Shown: positions 1 to 9,203, numbered from the stretch's first letter. The stretch: DNA of 50,951 nucleotides from an uncultured Clostridia bacterium (GCA_947165135.1 CAMUZE010000009.1:1-50951); one strand, 5' to 3'. A program made the numbers and translations. The notes: generated by a model not told the origin, from the letters alone.

Positions 1-189
1 GTAATAGTACAAGTGGAGGAACATCTCTTGGAACAGCAACAATAAGTAATAACAAGTGTACATATACAATAGCTGAAGGAATGGTAGATAAGTATATCTA
101 TGTAGTAATAGGAGCAAGTAAGACACATTATACAAGTAAGACTCTAACAGACATAACAGATGCGACAGCAAATACAACAGCAAAAGTAG
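1..189 (+). repeat. Direct repeat copy A inside the surface protein gene
   Basis: Bases 1-70 and 92-165 are nearly identical to bases 1150-1219 and 1241-1314. The offset is 1,149 bases, exactly 383 codons, so the repeat is in frame. A 21-base block (71-91) has diverged completely while both flanks are conserved. The first bases of the window are inside the repeat, so it may extend further upstream. Confidence 0.9.
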
Positions 190-3100
190 ATAGAAAAGCA
201 TGTCTAATGACAGTAAGTAACGCAAGTATGACAACAGGAAGTACACTTGACTTAACAACAAAAACAAGTGGAGCAGTTGGAACAGTAAGTTATACAATAA
301 AAACAAATGGAACAACAAGTGCATCAAGTTTAAGTGGAACAAATAATAAAACATTAACAGCAGGAGCAATGAGTGCAAGCAATGATACAGCACAAAGTGT
401 AGTAGTAACGGCGACTGAAGCACAAAGTTCAAGTTATAAAACATGTAGTAAAGATATAACAGTAACAGTAAATAAGATAGCGAATACAATCGCAGCGAAT
501 AATCAAACAGTGTATGTAAATAGTACAACGGCATTATCAAGTCTAACAAAGACAAATAATGGTGGAGCTTTGAGTGCGACAAAGGGAACAGATAATGAAG
601 GTGGAACAACAAAAGCAAGCATAAGTGGAACAAACTTTGTAGCAGGAACATTAGCAGCGAATGATGACGCTAATAAGACAGTATCAATAACAGTAACGAG
701 TGCAAGGACAACAACAGTAGCTCAAGGAACAGCAAGTGTAACAGTAACAGTACAAAAATATACAAGAGCGTTAACTCTAACAGTGAATCCAACAACAGTG
801 CCATATGGAACAACAGCAGCTCTTTCAACAAGTAATGGAGGAAGTGGAGGAACACCAAGTACAACAATAACATATACAAGTAGTAATACAAATGTATTTA
901 CAGTAAGTGGAAGCACATTAACGCCAGTAACGCACACAGGAACAAGTAGTATTACAGCAACAAGAACAGGAAGTGAGACAGTAAAAGCAGCAACAAGTAG
1001 TGCAGTAACAGCTACAGCAGGAAATGGAACGTTAAGTGGAGGAAGCGTAGCGATCAGTGGAACAAATACATGGGGACAAACACTAACAGCGACGATAACA
1101 AATACAAGTCCAACAGCAGATTACACATGTACATGGTATTCAAATACAAGTAATAGTACAAGTGGAGGAACATCTCTTGGAACAGCAACAATAAGTAATA
1201 ACAAATGTACATATACAATACCAAAAGAACAAGTAGGAAAATATATCTATGTAGTAATAGGAGCAAGTAAGACACATTACACAAGTAAGACTCTAACAGA
1301 CATAACAGATGCAAGTGCGAATACGACAGCGACAGTAGCGAAACAAAACTTAAGTGTAACAAAAACAAATTATAGTGCAACATATGATGGAGAAGCACAT
1401 GGAGTAACAGTAAAAGTAACAAGTGCAAACTGGGATGGACAAACAATAGTAAGTGGAACAAGCACAAGTTATGGAAATACAGTAACAAGCAATGGAGCAG
1501 TAAACACAAATTACACATTAACTCCAACATATACAAATGTACAAAGTGCAAAGACAGTATATTATAAAGTAACTGGAGGAACATATTATAAAGATGCAAC
1601 AGGAAGCGGAACTGTAACAATAAATAAATATATGCCAACAATAAGTTTAAATCCTACAAGCGGAAATGTTAATTATAATGCTACAAATACATTTACAGCT
1701 ACACCAACCACAAATGATGACTATTGTGTAGGATCATTAACAGCGACAAGCGCAGATACAGATAATGTTTCAATAACTGATGGAGCATCTTATAGTAATG
1801 TTGCAAGTGGAACTGCAAAGACAATAACATATAAAGGTTTATGTGATTCGACCACAAATATTAATGTAACTTACACACCAACTGATACAATTAATTGCGC
1901 TGTTAAAACTGTAGCATTCCCAGCAACTATTAATAGAATTAATCAGACTGTGGCGCTAAGTGCAAAAACTGCAATATATACAGGAAGTGCGATAGCAGCA
2001 AATACAGCAACTGCAAGTTGTGGCGGTAGTATTACATATAAGTATTATACAAATAGCACGTGTACTACTGGCGAGACAACAACAGCACCAACAAATGTCG
2101 GAATATATTATGTAAAAGCGTTTGTGGATGGATCTGGAACATGTGGTTGCAATGACGCTGAAAGTAGCTGTGTGGCACACACAATTAACAATGCAAAAGT
2201 CACACCTAATAAGGGAAATTGTAGTTCACTTAGTTCAACATCTGCATTGTATACTAGAAAAGGTGCGACAACATTATTTACTGGAATAAGAAATTCAACG
2301 ACAGCATCACTACCAACTGTAACTGTTGCTGAAGGGTATCTATTTAACGGGTGGTATACAGGAAATGGAAGTGGAAGTAAAGTATTAAATGCTGATGGAA
2401 GTTTTACGGGCACTGCTGTAAGCGGTTATACTTCGGCTACTGCGTTTAATATGACTGCTAACAAGAATTTATATGCATATTGTTCCCCAAAAACATATAC
2501 GATAAACTTTTATCAAGGAAATGCTACAAATACAGCAGGTAATACATTGTTAGGCTCAAAAACATGTACATATGGTACGGCTTGCGCATTAACATCTTAT
2601 ACATCATTAGGTGGAACGTTCCCAAGTGCAGAAACCGGATGGTCATTTGCTGGATGGAGCACTAGTCAAACTAGTACAACAATAACATATACAAATGGTG
2701 GATCGATAAATCCATCATCATATAGTGCAACGATAAATTTATATGCGGTTGGTGAAAGAACTATAGAATTTGCTAGTGGTTTTAGTCAAATATCCGTTTT
2801 TCATACCGATACGCAACGATGGGTACCTTACTCACTATCTACTGATTATGTTACAAGCATATTAGTGCCTGATAGCCCTAATACTAACTGGAATTTTGAT
2901 GGGTATACAATGGTTTTATATGTAGAAATTAGTGCTGATAAAGTTGGAACAAATTATAAATTATCTCCACTTGATGACAGATATTTGGGTTCTTCATTTT
3001 CAAGAGAATTAGTTATAAACTTTGATAAAAATGGTGGAACTGGAAATCAAATGGCAATCAACGGAGATAGAATGCAAAATTATGTGGCTAGTCATCCGGA

Positions 3101-5729
3101 AGTTGGACCAGCGGTGACTTCTGGAGTTAATTACACACTACCTGGTAATGTATATACTAAAGAAGGCTATACTCTTTATAAATGGGCAGATGGCAGTCTT
3201 AGTGGGACACAATTAGATTTGAATTCATCATATTATTGGAACCCTGATATTAATGCATCTGATACCAAAACCATGTATGCTATATGGAGCGATAATCCAC
3301 CTGTAGCGTCTATAAGCGGAGGAACAACGCTAAATTTAACGAGCCAGCCATTTAACTTAAGCTGTACAGATGGAGTAGGAGTAATAGGATACTATTGGGG
3401 AAAAACTGAACCTACAAGTAGTACAACATTTAATAGCGTTTCAAGCACAACAAGCTGGAGTGGGACAGGAAATGCAAATAGCGCTGGTACATGGTGGCTT
3501 GGATGCAAAGATGGATCGGGAAATATTGGGAAAACTAATGTAGCAGTAAGAAGTTATACTGTTAGAAATGTACTTTTAAACGTTACTGGTACTTCAGGAA
3601 CATATACAAGTACACACTATTCGGTAGTATCTGGTAGTACATCAAGCACGTATTATATTAAAACTGGTACAACTCTAACGTTATCTAGTATTAAGCCTAC
3701 TGCATCAACTGGATCTTCGGCTAGTACATATAAAGGGTATACAACTGCTGGGCCGGGTTCAACCGCTGCTACTATGTTGACAGCAAACCCAACTATATCA
3801 GCAAATGCAAATTATTATTTCTGGTATGATAGAATCACATATACAGTTACGGCAACGGCAACAGAAAACATACCAAATATTACTGTTTCAACTCAAAATA
3901 ATACGTCTGGTGTAACTTCAATCTATGATCCTTCAAGTTCAAATAATAAGTTAATAAATATTAGATATAATGAACAGTTTACGGCCTCTGCAACACCAGC
4001 GTCAGGATATACTGTTGACTACTGGACATACAATGGAAATAATATTGGAAGTTCTAATCCTATTACATATACTCCAAATGCAACTGGAACTCTTACAGCT
4101 GTGGCAAAAACGAAGCCACTACGTGTTCGTTATCATCCAAATGGTGGTACAATTGGCAATAGTTCATATACAGTATCTGATGGATGGATTGCCACTTCAA
4201 GTAATCAAATTTATTATGATTATGCTGATTATGGAGAAACTTTAAACTTAAGTAATTATAATACTGATTTTAATCTTACAAAAGAAGGATATAGGACAAA
4301 TTATACAAGTAATCGTCAATGGTGTACGACTACTAGTGGCAGCGGATATTGCTTCTCACAAGCTGAAGATATACCATATTCAACACTTATAGTAGCTGCT
4401 AATGAAACTTCAAGTACTTTTGATTTAGATTTATATGTAGATTGGGTTCCAAGAACATATGTATTTACTGGATTGGGCGGAAATCTAATGACTGGAAAAA
4501 GTTTGACAAAAGCCGGATACAGCGAAACATGGAATTCACCAACATTAACATCAAACACTCAATTTGGAGGGGTATATCTTCCAACGGTATTTAAAAGTGG
4601 AAATAAGTATTTGGTAACTTATAGTATTCAAAAAACTTCTGGTAATTTATATAATATTGGTGGACATATGGTTAGTGCAACACAGACTTCATTTAAAATT
4701 GATGGTTCAGATGCCAGCAGTGATTATAACATTCAATCATCAGGCGTTACTAATATCACTGATAATACCAGTGTTCATAAGATTAAACTTGAATTTACAG
4801 TTTCAAGTGATAGTGCAAAAGTATATATTCAACCAAATAGATATAGAACCGATAGCATTACAATTAATATAACTGATGTAGCGATATATCAAATACTTAA
4901 TGAAGCGGGAACTATTACTTATGATCAAGTTTATACTACTTCCGAATTGCCTGATGTTAGCAATAGTTTACCATTGGTTAATAATATGAGCGGTTATGTG
5001 CATCTTGGATGGTTCAAAGAACCAGAATTTACAACGTCAATAGAAGAGGGTAATAATTTTACATCAGGAACAGCGACATTTGAAAAAATAGGCAACACAA
5101 ATAGTTATGCTTATGTATATGCTAAAATTGTATCTCAGTCAGATGCGCCAGCATATTGTGTGCTAAATGTCTCATCTGGAAATGTAGTATGGTCTACTAA
5201 ACAAGGAGATTCTTGGAATCTTAGTAAGACTTCAACAGAACCTAGCACTTATAATGGCTACAATTCATTATCTGTATCGCTAGGAACATTCTATGGTCAT
5301 ATAAAAGCAACAGTAAATAATAATACGTATAAATACAGATGTTCAATAAATATCTCTAATGCTGTAGTACGTAGCTATCAATGTACAGCAAACCCTGCTT
5401 CTGCTGGAGGAGCGTGCGTATGTAATAATACTGATATGAATCCTGAAGGTCTTTATGATGCTGGTTGTATCGCAAATCGAGCATTGTGTAATAGCGCATG
5501 TTCTCGTTTAGGTGGCTCAATATATTCATATGCCGCTACTTCTTGTGCTGTGTGCCCTGGAGGGGATAACTATAATCCATCTACAGGAAAATGTGAGGTA
5601 GTAGTAAGTGCAACAAGCTGCGGAAGCAACTCATGTTGCCCAAGTGGATATAGTAATGCAAGTCCAATATACTCGTGTACATCTGGAACAAGATTCTCGT
5701 ACAATGGAAATTATTATTGTAAAAAGTAA
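3..5729 (+). CDS. Giant secreted repeat protein, 5' end outside window
   Basis: The frame is open from base 3, so the first ATG inside (base 81) is not the start and the gene continues upstream. About 1,900 residues are visible. The first third is almost pure Thr/Ser/Ala/Gly/Asn/Val and looks like tandem Ig-like beta-sandwich modules (two are visibly related, roughly bases 310-480 and 610-760). A YDG/MBG-like stretch near base 1370 follows. Between about 2320 and 5140 come several InlB/Listeria-Bacteroides-like modules, recognisable by GYLFNGWYTG, GWSFAGWST, GYTLYKWADG and GYVHLGWFKE. The last ~125 residues hold 15 cysteines and no LPXTG motif or membrane helix, so anchoring is unexplained. 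Inferred role: extracellular adhesin or surface-layer protein. Codon use changes near base 1640, the upstream part using mainly AGT, ACA, GCA, GTA and GGA. Sure of the family type, unsure of function. Confidence 0.8.
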   Translation, partial: NSTSGGTSLGTATISNNKCTYTIAEGMVDKYIYVVIGASKTHYTSKTLTDITDATANTTAKVDRKACLMTVSNASMTTGSTLDLTTKTSGAVGTVSYTIKTNGTTSASSLSGTNNKTLTAGAMSASNDTAQSVVVTATEAQSSSYKTCSKDITVTVNKIANTIAANNQTVYVNSTTALSSLTKTNNGGALSATKGTDNEGGTTKASISGTNFVAGTLAANDDANKTVSITVTSARTTTVAQGTASVTVTVQKYTRALTLTVNPTTVPYGTTAALSTSNGGSGGTPSTTITYTSSNTNVFTVSGSTLTPVTHTGTSSITATRTGSETVKAATSSAVTATAGNGTLSGGSVAISGTNTWGQTLTATITNTSPTADYTCTWYSNTSNSTSGGTSLGTATISNNKCTYTIPKEQVGKYIYVVIGASKTHYTSKTLTDITDASANTTATVAKQNLSVTKTNYSATYDGEAHGVTVKVTSANWDGQTIVSGTSTSYGNTVTSNGAVNTNYTLTPTYTNVQSAKTVYYKVTGGTYYKDATGSGTVTINKYMPTISLNPTSGNVNYNATNTFTATPTTNDDYCVGSLTATSADTDNVSITDGASYSNVASGTAKTITYKGLCDSTTNINVTYTPTDTINCAVKTVAFPATINRINQTVALSAKTAIYTGSAIAANTATASCGGSITYKYYTNSTCTTGETTTAPTNVGIYYVKAFVDGSGTCGCNDAESSCVAHTINNAKVTPNKGNCSSLSSTSALYTRKGATTLFTGIRNSTTASLPTVTVAEGYLFNGWYTGNGSGSKVLNADGSFTGTAVSGYTSATAFNMTANKNLYAYCSPKTYTINFYQGNATNTAGNTLLGSKTCTYGTACALTSYTSLGGTFPSAETGWSFAGWSTSQTSTTITYTNGGSINPSSYSATINLYAVGERTIEFASGFSQISVFHTDTQRWVPYSLSTDYVTSILVPDSPNTNWNFDGYTMVLYVEISADKVGTNYKLSPLDDRYLGSSFSRELVINFDKNGGTGNQMAINGDRMQNYVASHPEVGPAVTSGVNYTLPGNVYTKEGYTLYKWADGSLSGTQLDLNSSYYWNPDINASDTKTMYAIWSDNPPVASISGGTTLNLTSQPFNLSCTDGVGVIGYYWGKTEPTSSTTFNSVSSTTSWSGTGNANSAGTWWLGCKDGSGNIGKTNVAVRSYTVRNVLLNVTGTSGTYTSTHYSVVSGSTSSTYYIKTGTTLTLSSIKPTASTGSSASTYKGYTTAGPGSTAATMLTANPTISANANYYFWYDRITYTVTATATENIPNITVSTQNNTSGVTSIYDPSSSNNKLINIRYNEQFTASATPASGYTVDYWTYNGNNIGSSNPITYTPNATGTLTAVAKTKPLRVRYHPNGGTIGNSSYTVSDGWIATSSNQIYYDYADYGETLNLSNYNTDFNLTKEGYRTNYTSNRQWCTTTSGSGYCFSQAEDIPYSTLIVAANETSSTFDLDLYVDWVPRTYVFTGLGGNLMTGKSLTKAGYSETWNSPTLTSNTQFGGVYLPTVFKSGNKYLVTYSIQKTSGNLYNIGGHMVSATQTSFKIDGSDASSDYNIQSSGVTNITDNTSVHKIKLEFTVSSDSAKVYIQPNRYRTDSITINITDVAIYQILNEAGTITYDQVYTTSELPDVSNSLPLVNNMSGYVHLGWFKEPEFTTSIEEGNNFTSGTATFEKIGNTNSYAYVYAKIVSQSDAPAYCVLNVSSGNVVWSTKQGDSWNLSKTSTEPSTYNGYNSLSVSLGTFYGHIKATVNNNTYKYRCSINISNAVVRSYQCTANPASAGGACVCNNTDMNPEGLYDAGCIANRALCNSACSRLGGSIYSYAATSCAVCPGGDNYNPSTGKCEVVVSATSCGSNSCCPSGYSNASPIYSCTSGTRFSYNGNYYCKK
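1150..1338 (+). repeat. Direct repeat copy B inside the surface protein gene
   Basis: In-frame partner of the repeat at 1-189. It encodes the GGTSLGTATISNN...YIYVVIGASKTHY module a second time. The central block encodes PKEQVGK where copy A has AEGMVDK. Confidence 0.9.
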
Positions 5730-5746
5730 TATTTGTATTGCGTATA

Positions 5747-5783
5747 AAAAAGAAACGTTAATTCACCACTAACGTTTCTTTTT
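5747..5783 (+). terminator. Intrinsic terminator of the surface protein gene
   Basis: Perfect 14-bp stem (5747-5760 with 5770-5783), 9-base loop, and the 3' arm ends in a T run. It lies 17 bases after the stop codon. Confidence 0.93.
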
Positions 5784-5786
5784 GTA

Positions 5787-5795
5787 TGATATAAT
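5787..5795 (+). promoter_or_regulatory. Extended -10 promoter, distal (P1) for the XRE gene
   Basis: TG-A-TATAAT at 5787-5795 is a perfect extended -10 directly behind the terminator. A transcript would start near 5802, at the first CAACT repeat. No good -35 is visible. Confidence 0.5.
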
Positions 5796-5799
5796 ATGG

Positions 5800-5858
5800 T
5801 ATGCAACTTAAAATTAACAAAAAACAACTTAAAATTGGTTTATGCAACTGGTTTAATT
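5800..5858 (+). repeat. Three phased CAACT-centred repeats, candidate operator
   Basis: CAACT occurs at 5804, 5825 and 5845, spaced 21 and 20 bases, so all three face the same side of the helix. Copies 1 and 2 share CAACTTAAAATT. Copies 1 and 3 share TATGCAACT. The array lies between two -10 elements and just upstream of a gene for a DNA-binding protein, so autoregulation is a natural inference. Confidence 0.6.
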
Positions 5859-5862
5859 AATA

Positions 5863-5884
5863 TATAATCTTAGTATGAAAGGAG
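5863..5884 (+). promoter_or_regulatory. Proximal -10 (P2) and SD that set the XRE start
   Basis: TATAAT at 5863-5868 predicts a transcript start near 5875. The SD AAAGGAG at 5878-5884 sits 8 bases before GTG 5893. The ATG at 5875 would be the first base of this transcript and lies upstream of the SD, so GTG 5893 is the better start. Confidence 0.6.
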
Positions 5885-5892
5885 ATGAATTT

Positions 5893-7218
5893 GTGAATTT
5901 ATCTGATAATTTAAAGAAAATAAGAAGGGATAATAATTTATCACAAGAAGATTTGGCTGAGAAATTAGGAGTGTCTCGTCAATCAGTTTCTAAGTGGGAA
6001 AGTGGTCTTGCTTATCCTGAGATGGATAAGATGATTCAGTTATGCAAAATGTTTGATTTAAATATTGATGAATTATTAAATCAAGATATAAGCGATAATA
6101 AAGATAGGGAAGTAAGAAAAAACAAATTTAATAAACAAGTTGATTCTTTTTTGGATTTTATTACTAAAACTATTAATATGTTTAGTTCCATGAAATTTAA
6201 AGACATATTAAAATGTTTATTTGAACAGATAATATTAATTATGATTGCATTTCTTGTATTCTATGTCTATGCTTTAATAATTTCATACATATTGAATTGT
6301 ATAGATATTATTCCATATAGTATTAGGAATTTTATGGAAATGTTATTGCATGTATGTTATTTGATTTTAACTGGTATAGTTTTACTTCATATATTTAAAA
6401 TTAGGTATTTAGATTATTATAAGATTATTGATAAAAAAGATATTAATAGTGAAATAGAGGAAGAAATAATTGAAAATAAAAAAAATAATGTAATAGTAAA
6501 AAAGCAATATGAAAAAATAATTATTCGCGATCCTGAAAAATCGAGCGCTGGATTCTTTAATTTACTTGCAAGACTAATATTTATAATATTTAAATCGTTT
6601 ATCGTTCTTTTGACAATTCCTTTTATTGGATCGTTTATTTCTGTTGTTATATTAATGGTAGTATCATTTTTATTTATGAAAACAGGATTTATATTTATTG
6701 GATGTATAATTGGTGGATTTGGAGCGCTATTATTAAATGCATTAATAATAGTAATATCATACAATTATGTGTTTGATGGTAAGTTTAAATGGAATAGGTA
6801 TTTATATGAGTTTTTAACTTCGTTAATTCTCAGCGGCATAGGTATTGGGTGTATAATAGTTGGATTAAAAGATTTTAACCTTTTAGATTATAATAATGAA
6901 GAATACTATATAAAAGAAGTAAAAAACGTTGAAGTTAAAGATAGTTTAAATATTTATTATTATAATGCTCAATATATTGAAACTGATTCCGATGAAATTA
7001 AAATAGAATTTATTAAACCTAAGTATTCGCATAGTGAATTATATTATGATATTAAAAATAATAATGTTTACGTAAGTAATGATGAGCATGATTTTATGAA
7101 TAGCATTAGATTTGCAATAGATGTGTTAAATGACAAATATGTGTTTAATAATACAGATACTAGAGTATTTATTTATACTAATGCCGAAAATATAAAGAAA
7201 ATACAAATAATAAGATAA
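5893..7218 (+). CDS. XRE-family regulator fused to a multi-pass membrane domain
   Basis: With the GTG start the protein has 441 residues. Residues about 1-65 form a typical Cro/CI helix-turn-helix (QEDLAEKLGVSRQSVSKWE, then the YPEMDKMIQLCKMFDL continuation). About five or six hydrophobic helices follow (bases ~6190-6320, 6330-6400, 6560-6780 and 6800-6880), then an extracytoplasmic C-terminal part rich in Asn, Tyr and Glu, reminiscent of DUF4097-type tails. Such proteins are DNA-binding regulators held at the membrane, possibly sensing envelope state. The gene is monocistronic, and the phased repeats in front of it suggest autoregulation. The signal sensed is unknown. Confidence 0.8.
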   Translation: MNLSDNLKKIRRDNNLSQEDLAEKLGVSRQSVSKWESGLAYPEMDKMIQLCKMFDLNIDELLNQDISDNKDREVRKNKFNKQVDSFLDFITKTINMFSSMKFKDILKCLFEQIILIMIAFLVFYVYALIISYILNCIDIIPYSIRNFMEMLLHVCYLILTGIVLLHIFKIRYLDYYKIIDKKDINSEIEEEIIENKKNNVIVKKQYEKIIIRDPEKSSAGFFNLLARLIFIIFKSFIVLLTIPFIGSFISVVILMVVSFLFMKTGFIFIGCIIGGFGALLLNALIIVISYNYVFDGKFKWNRYLYEFLTSLILSGIGIGCIIVGLKDFNLLDYNNEEYYIKEVKNVEVKDSLNIYYYNAQYIETDSDEIKIEFIKPKYSHSELYYDIKNNNVYVSNDEHDFMNSIRFAIDVLNDKYVFNNTDTRVFIYTNAENIKKIQIIR

Positions 7219-7241
7219 TTATTTCATATAATTATCTTTTT
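7212..7241 (+). terminator. Terminator overlapping the XRE stop codon
   Basis: 11-bp stem (7212-7222 with 7228-7238), loop TTCAT, then T's. The stop codon (7216-7218) is inside the 5' arm. Confidence 0.9.
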
Positions 7242-7242
7242 A

Positions 7243-7258
7243 TGTTAAAATAATTGTA
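7243..7258 (+). promoter_or_regulatory. Extended -10 of prfB, predicted leaderless start
   Basis: TG-T-TAAAAT at 7243-7251 is followed after six bases by the prfB ATG, with no Shine-Dalgarno sequence between. A start 7 bases after the -10 would be at the A of ATG. Confidence 0.5.
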
Positions 7259-8340
7259 TGGAAACAAAAGAAATAGAAAGAAAAATTGATGAGTATTTAT
7301 CATTTCTTAATGATATTAAAAAGAAGTTAGAAATTGATAATAAAGAAGTTAGAATTAAAGAATTAGAAGTAATAATGAATGATTCTTCTTTTTGGAATGA
7401 TCAAAATAAAGCCAAAGATGTTTTAAGTGAACTTAAAGTGTTAAAAGATGTATATGGTAAATATAATGATGTTGATTCTTTAGTAAATACTATTTCTGAA
7501 ATGTTTGAAATAAGTAATAATGATGAAGATATTTCTTTAATTGAAAATGAACTTAAGTCAGTTGATGAAAAAATAGAGTCATTAAAATTATTTGCATTAT
7601 TAAGCGGTGAATTTGATTCTAATAATGCATATATTGAAATACATTCCGGAGCAGGAGGAACTGAAAGTAATGATTGGGCTAATATGATTCTTAGAATGTA
7701 TGAAAGATTCTTTGAAAAAAATGGTTATGATTATGAAGTTATTAGTAGTCAGGAAGGTGAAGAAGTAGGTATAAAGGGCTGTACTTTACTTGTTAAAGGC
7801 AATTATCCATTTGGATATTTAAAAGGTGAAACTGGCGTACATAGACTTGTTAGGATTAGTCCTTTTGATAGTAATTCTAGACGTCATACTTCTTTTGCTT
7901 CTGTATTAGTGACACCTGAAATTAAAAAAAATATTGATGTTGATATTAAAGAAAGCGATTTAAGAATAGATGTTTATAGGTCATCTGGATGTGGTGGACA
8001 GGGAGTAAATACTACTGATTCCGCTGTTAGAATTACTCATATTCCAAGTGGAATAGTGACTTCTAGTCAAGTTGAAAGAAGTCAAATTAGAAATAAAGAA
8101 ATTGCTATGGATATGCTAAGAAATAAATTATATATGCTTAAAATGAGTGAATTTAATGAAAAATTAAAAGATTTAAAAGGCGAAGTAATGGATGTTAACT
8201 TTGGAAGTGCTATTAGAAGCTATGTTATGTGTCCATATACACTAGTTAAAGATACTAGAACAAACTATGAAACATCTAATGTTGATGATGTATTAGATGG
8301 TGATATAAAAGATTTTTTAGAAGCTTACTTAAAATTATAG
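7258..8340 (+). CDS. prfB: Peptide chain release factor 2 (RF2)
   Basis: 360 residues, close to the usual RF2 length. It reads UAA and UGA stop codons in the ribosomal A site and triggers peptide release. SPF, the RF2-specific stop-recognition tripeptide, is at residues 201-203, and GGQ, the catalytic loop, at 246-248, within SSGCGGQGVNTTDSAVRITH; a Cys precedes GGQ where Ala is usual. The frame is continuous through codons 20-30 (KKKLEIDNKE). Many bacteria have an in-frame TGA and a programmed +1 frameshift here; this gene has neither. No SD precedes the ATG, and the -10 spacing suggests a leaderless mRNA. The gene stands alone between two terminators. Confidence 0.96.
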   Translation: METKEIERKIDEYLSFLNDIKKKLEIDNKEVRIKELEVIMNDSSFWNDQNKAKDVLSELKVLKDVYGKYNDVDSLVNTISEMFEISNNDEDISLIENELKSVDEKIESLKLFALLSGEFDSNNAYIEIHSGAGGTESNDWANMILRMYERFFEKNGYDYEVISSQEGEEVGIKGCTLLVKGNYPFGYLKGETGVHRLVRISPFDSNSRRHTSFASVLVTPEIKKNIDVDIKESDLRIDVYRSSGCGGQGVNTTDSAVRITHIPSGIVTSSQVERSQIRNKEIAMDMLRNKLYMLKMSEFNEKLKDLKGEVMDVNFGSAIRSYVMCPYTLVKDTRTNYETSNVDDVLDGDIKDFLEAYLKL

Positions 8341-8350
8341 TAAGCTTTTT
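8321..8350 (+). terminator. Terminator spanning the prfB stop codon
   Basis: 9-bp stem AAGCTTACT/AGTAAGCTT (8321-8329 with 8339-8347), followed by TTTT and a further T run. The stop codon lies at the loop/3'-arm junction. Confidence 0.9.
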
Positions 8351-8405
8351 ATTTTTTATAAATGTGAGAAATATGTAATACTATGTAGAAAAATAAATAT
8401 TTATT

Positions 8406-8414
8406 TGCTATAAT
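8406..8414 (+). promoter_or_regulatory. Extended -10 promoter of the ftsEX operon
   Basis: TG-C-TATAAT at 8406-8414 is a consensus extended -10. The predicted start near 8421 leaves a leader of about 84 bases before ftsE, unusually long for this window. I see no convincing riboswitch or hairpin in that leader. Confidence 0.6.
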
Positions 8415-8504
8415 TACAATGAGATAGTGTAGCAGATAATTATTACCAAATATTGTATTTGAATAATAGTTAATTAGTATATATACTTGATTTATGGAGG
8501 TATT

Positions 8505-9203
8505 ATGCAGTTAATAGAATTAAAAAATGTTATTAAAAGATATCCAAATGGGGTTACCGCTCTTGCAGGTGTTGATTTAGAAATATCTAAAGGAGAATTT
8601 GTTTTTATAATGGGTGCATCTGGAAGTGGTAAATCAACTTTAATAAAATTATTATATAGACAAGAAAAGCCAACTGAAGGAGAAGTATATGTTGGTGGTA
8701 TTAATGTTGCTAAACTTAGAAATAGAAAAATATATAAATTAAGACGTAAACTTGGAATAGTGTTTCAAGATTATAAGTTACTTCCAAAATTAACAGCATA
8801 CGAAAATGTTGCTTTTGCTCTTGAAATGTATGGATATAAAAATAGTGATATTAGAAAAGCTACAATTAAAGCTTTAGAAAATGTAGGTTTAAAAGATAAA
8901 TTAAGAAGCTATCCTGATCAATTATCTGGTGGTGAACAACAAAGAGTGTCAATTGCTCGTGCCATTGTTAATAATCCTAAAGTTCTTATTTGTGATGAAC
9001 CAACTGGTAACTTAGATGCAGATACTTCCATGGAAGTAATGAAAGTTATTGAAGAGATAAATGAAAAATTAGGTACAACCATTATTATGGCAACTCACGA
9101 TAAAGAAATAGTTAATAGGATGAGGAAAAGAGTAATTGTTATTGATAAAGGACTTGTTAAAAAAGATAGTCAGAAAGGAAGATTTAAGAGTGAAGGCATT
9201 TAG
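8505..9203 (+). CDS. ftsE: Cell division ABC transporter ATP-binding protein FtsE
   Basis: 232 residues. ATP chosen at 8505 (MQLIELKNV) because a strong TGGAGG SD lies just upstream. Walker A GASGSGKST, signature LSGGEQQR and Walker B VLICDEPTGNLD are all present, followed by the H-loop ATHD. FtsE pairs with FtsX at the septum and drives conformational changes that switch on a peptidoglycan hydrolase rather than transporting a substrate. The end of ftsE overlaps the start of ftsX by 14 bases, and the third gene encodes the expected hydrolase. Confidence 0.96.
   Translation: MQLIELKNVIKRYPNGVTALAGVDLEISKGEFVFIMGASGSGKSTLIKLLYRQEKPTEGEVYVGGINVAKLRNRKIYKLRRKLGIVFQDYKLLPKLTAYENVAFALEMYGYKNSDIRKATIKALENVGLKDKLRSYPDQLSGGEQQRVSIARAIVNNPKVLICDEPTGNLDADTSMEVMKVIEEINEKLGTTIIMATHDKEIVNRMRKRVIVIDKGLVKKDSQKGRFKSEGI

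Noticed and set aside
81-83. ATG as the start of the giant surface protein
   Set aside because: The frame is open to the window edge, no SD precedes it, and the conserved repeat unit begins upstream of it.
1-1640. CRISPR-like or satellite repeats suggested by the low-complexity start of the window
   Set aside because: Repeats are in frame, unevenly spaced and part of one long coding sequence.
1054-1641. Minus-strand open frame of 195 codons
   Set aside because: Leu/His/Tyr-rich shadow of the repetitive surface gene, with no SD and no family resemblance.
7258-7400. Programmed +1 frameshift in prfB
   Set aside because: The coding frame is continuous and no TGA lies at the usual position.
8421-8504. 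Riboswitch in the ftsE leader
   Set aside because: Only weak AT-only pairings are visible in 84 bases; nothing resembles a known class.
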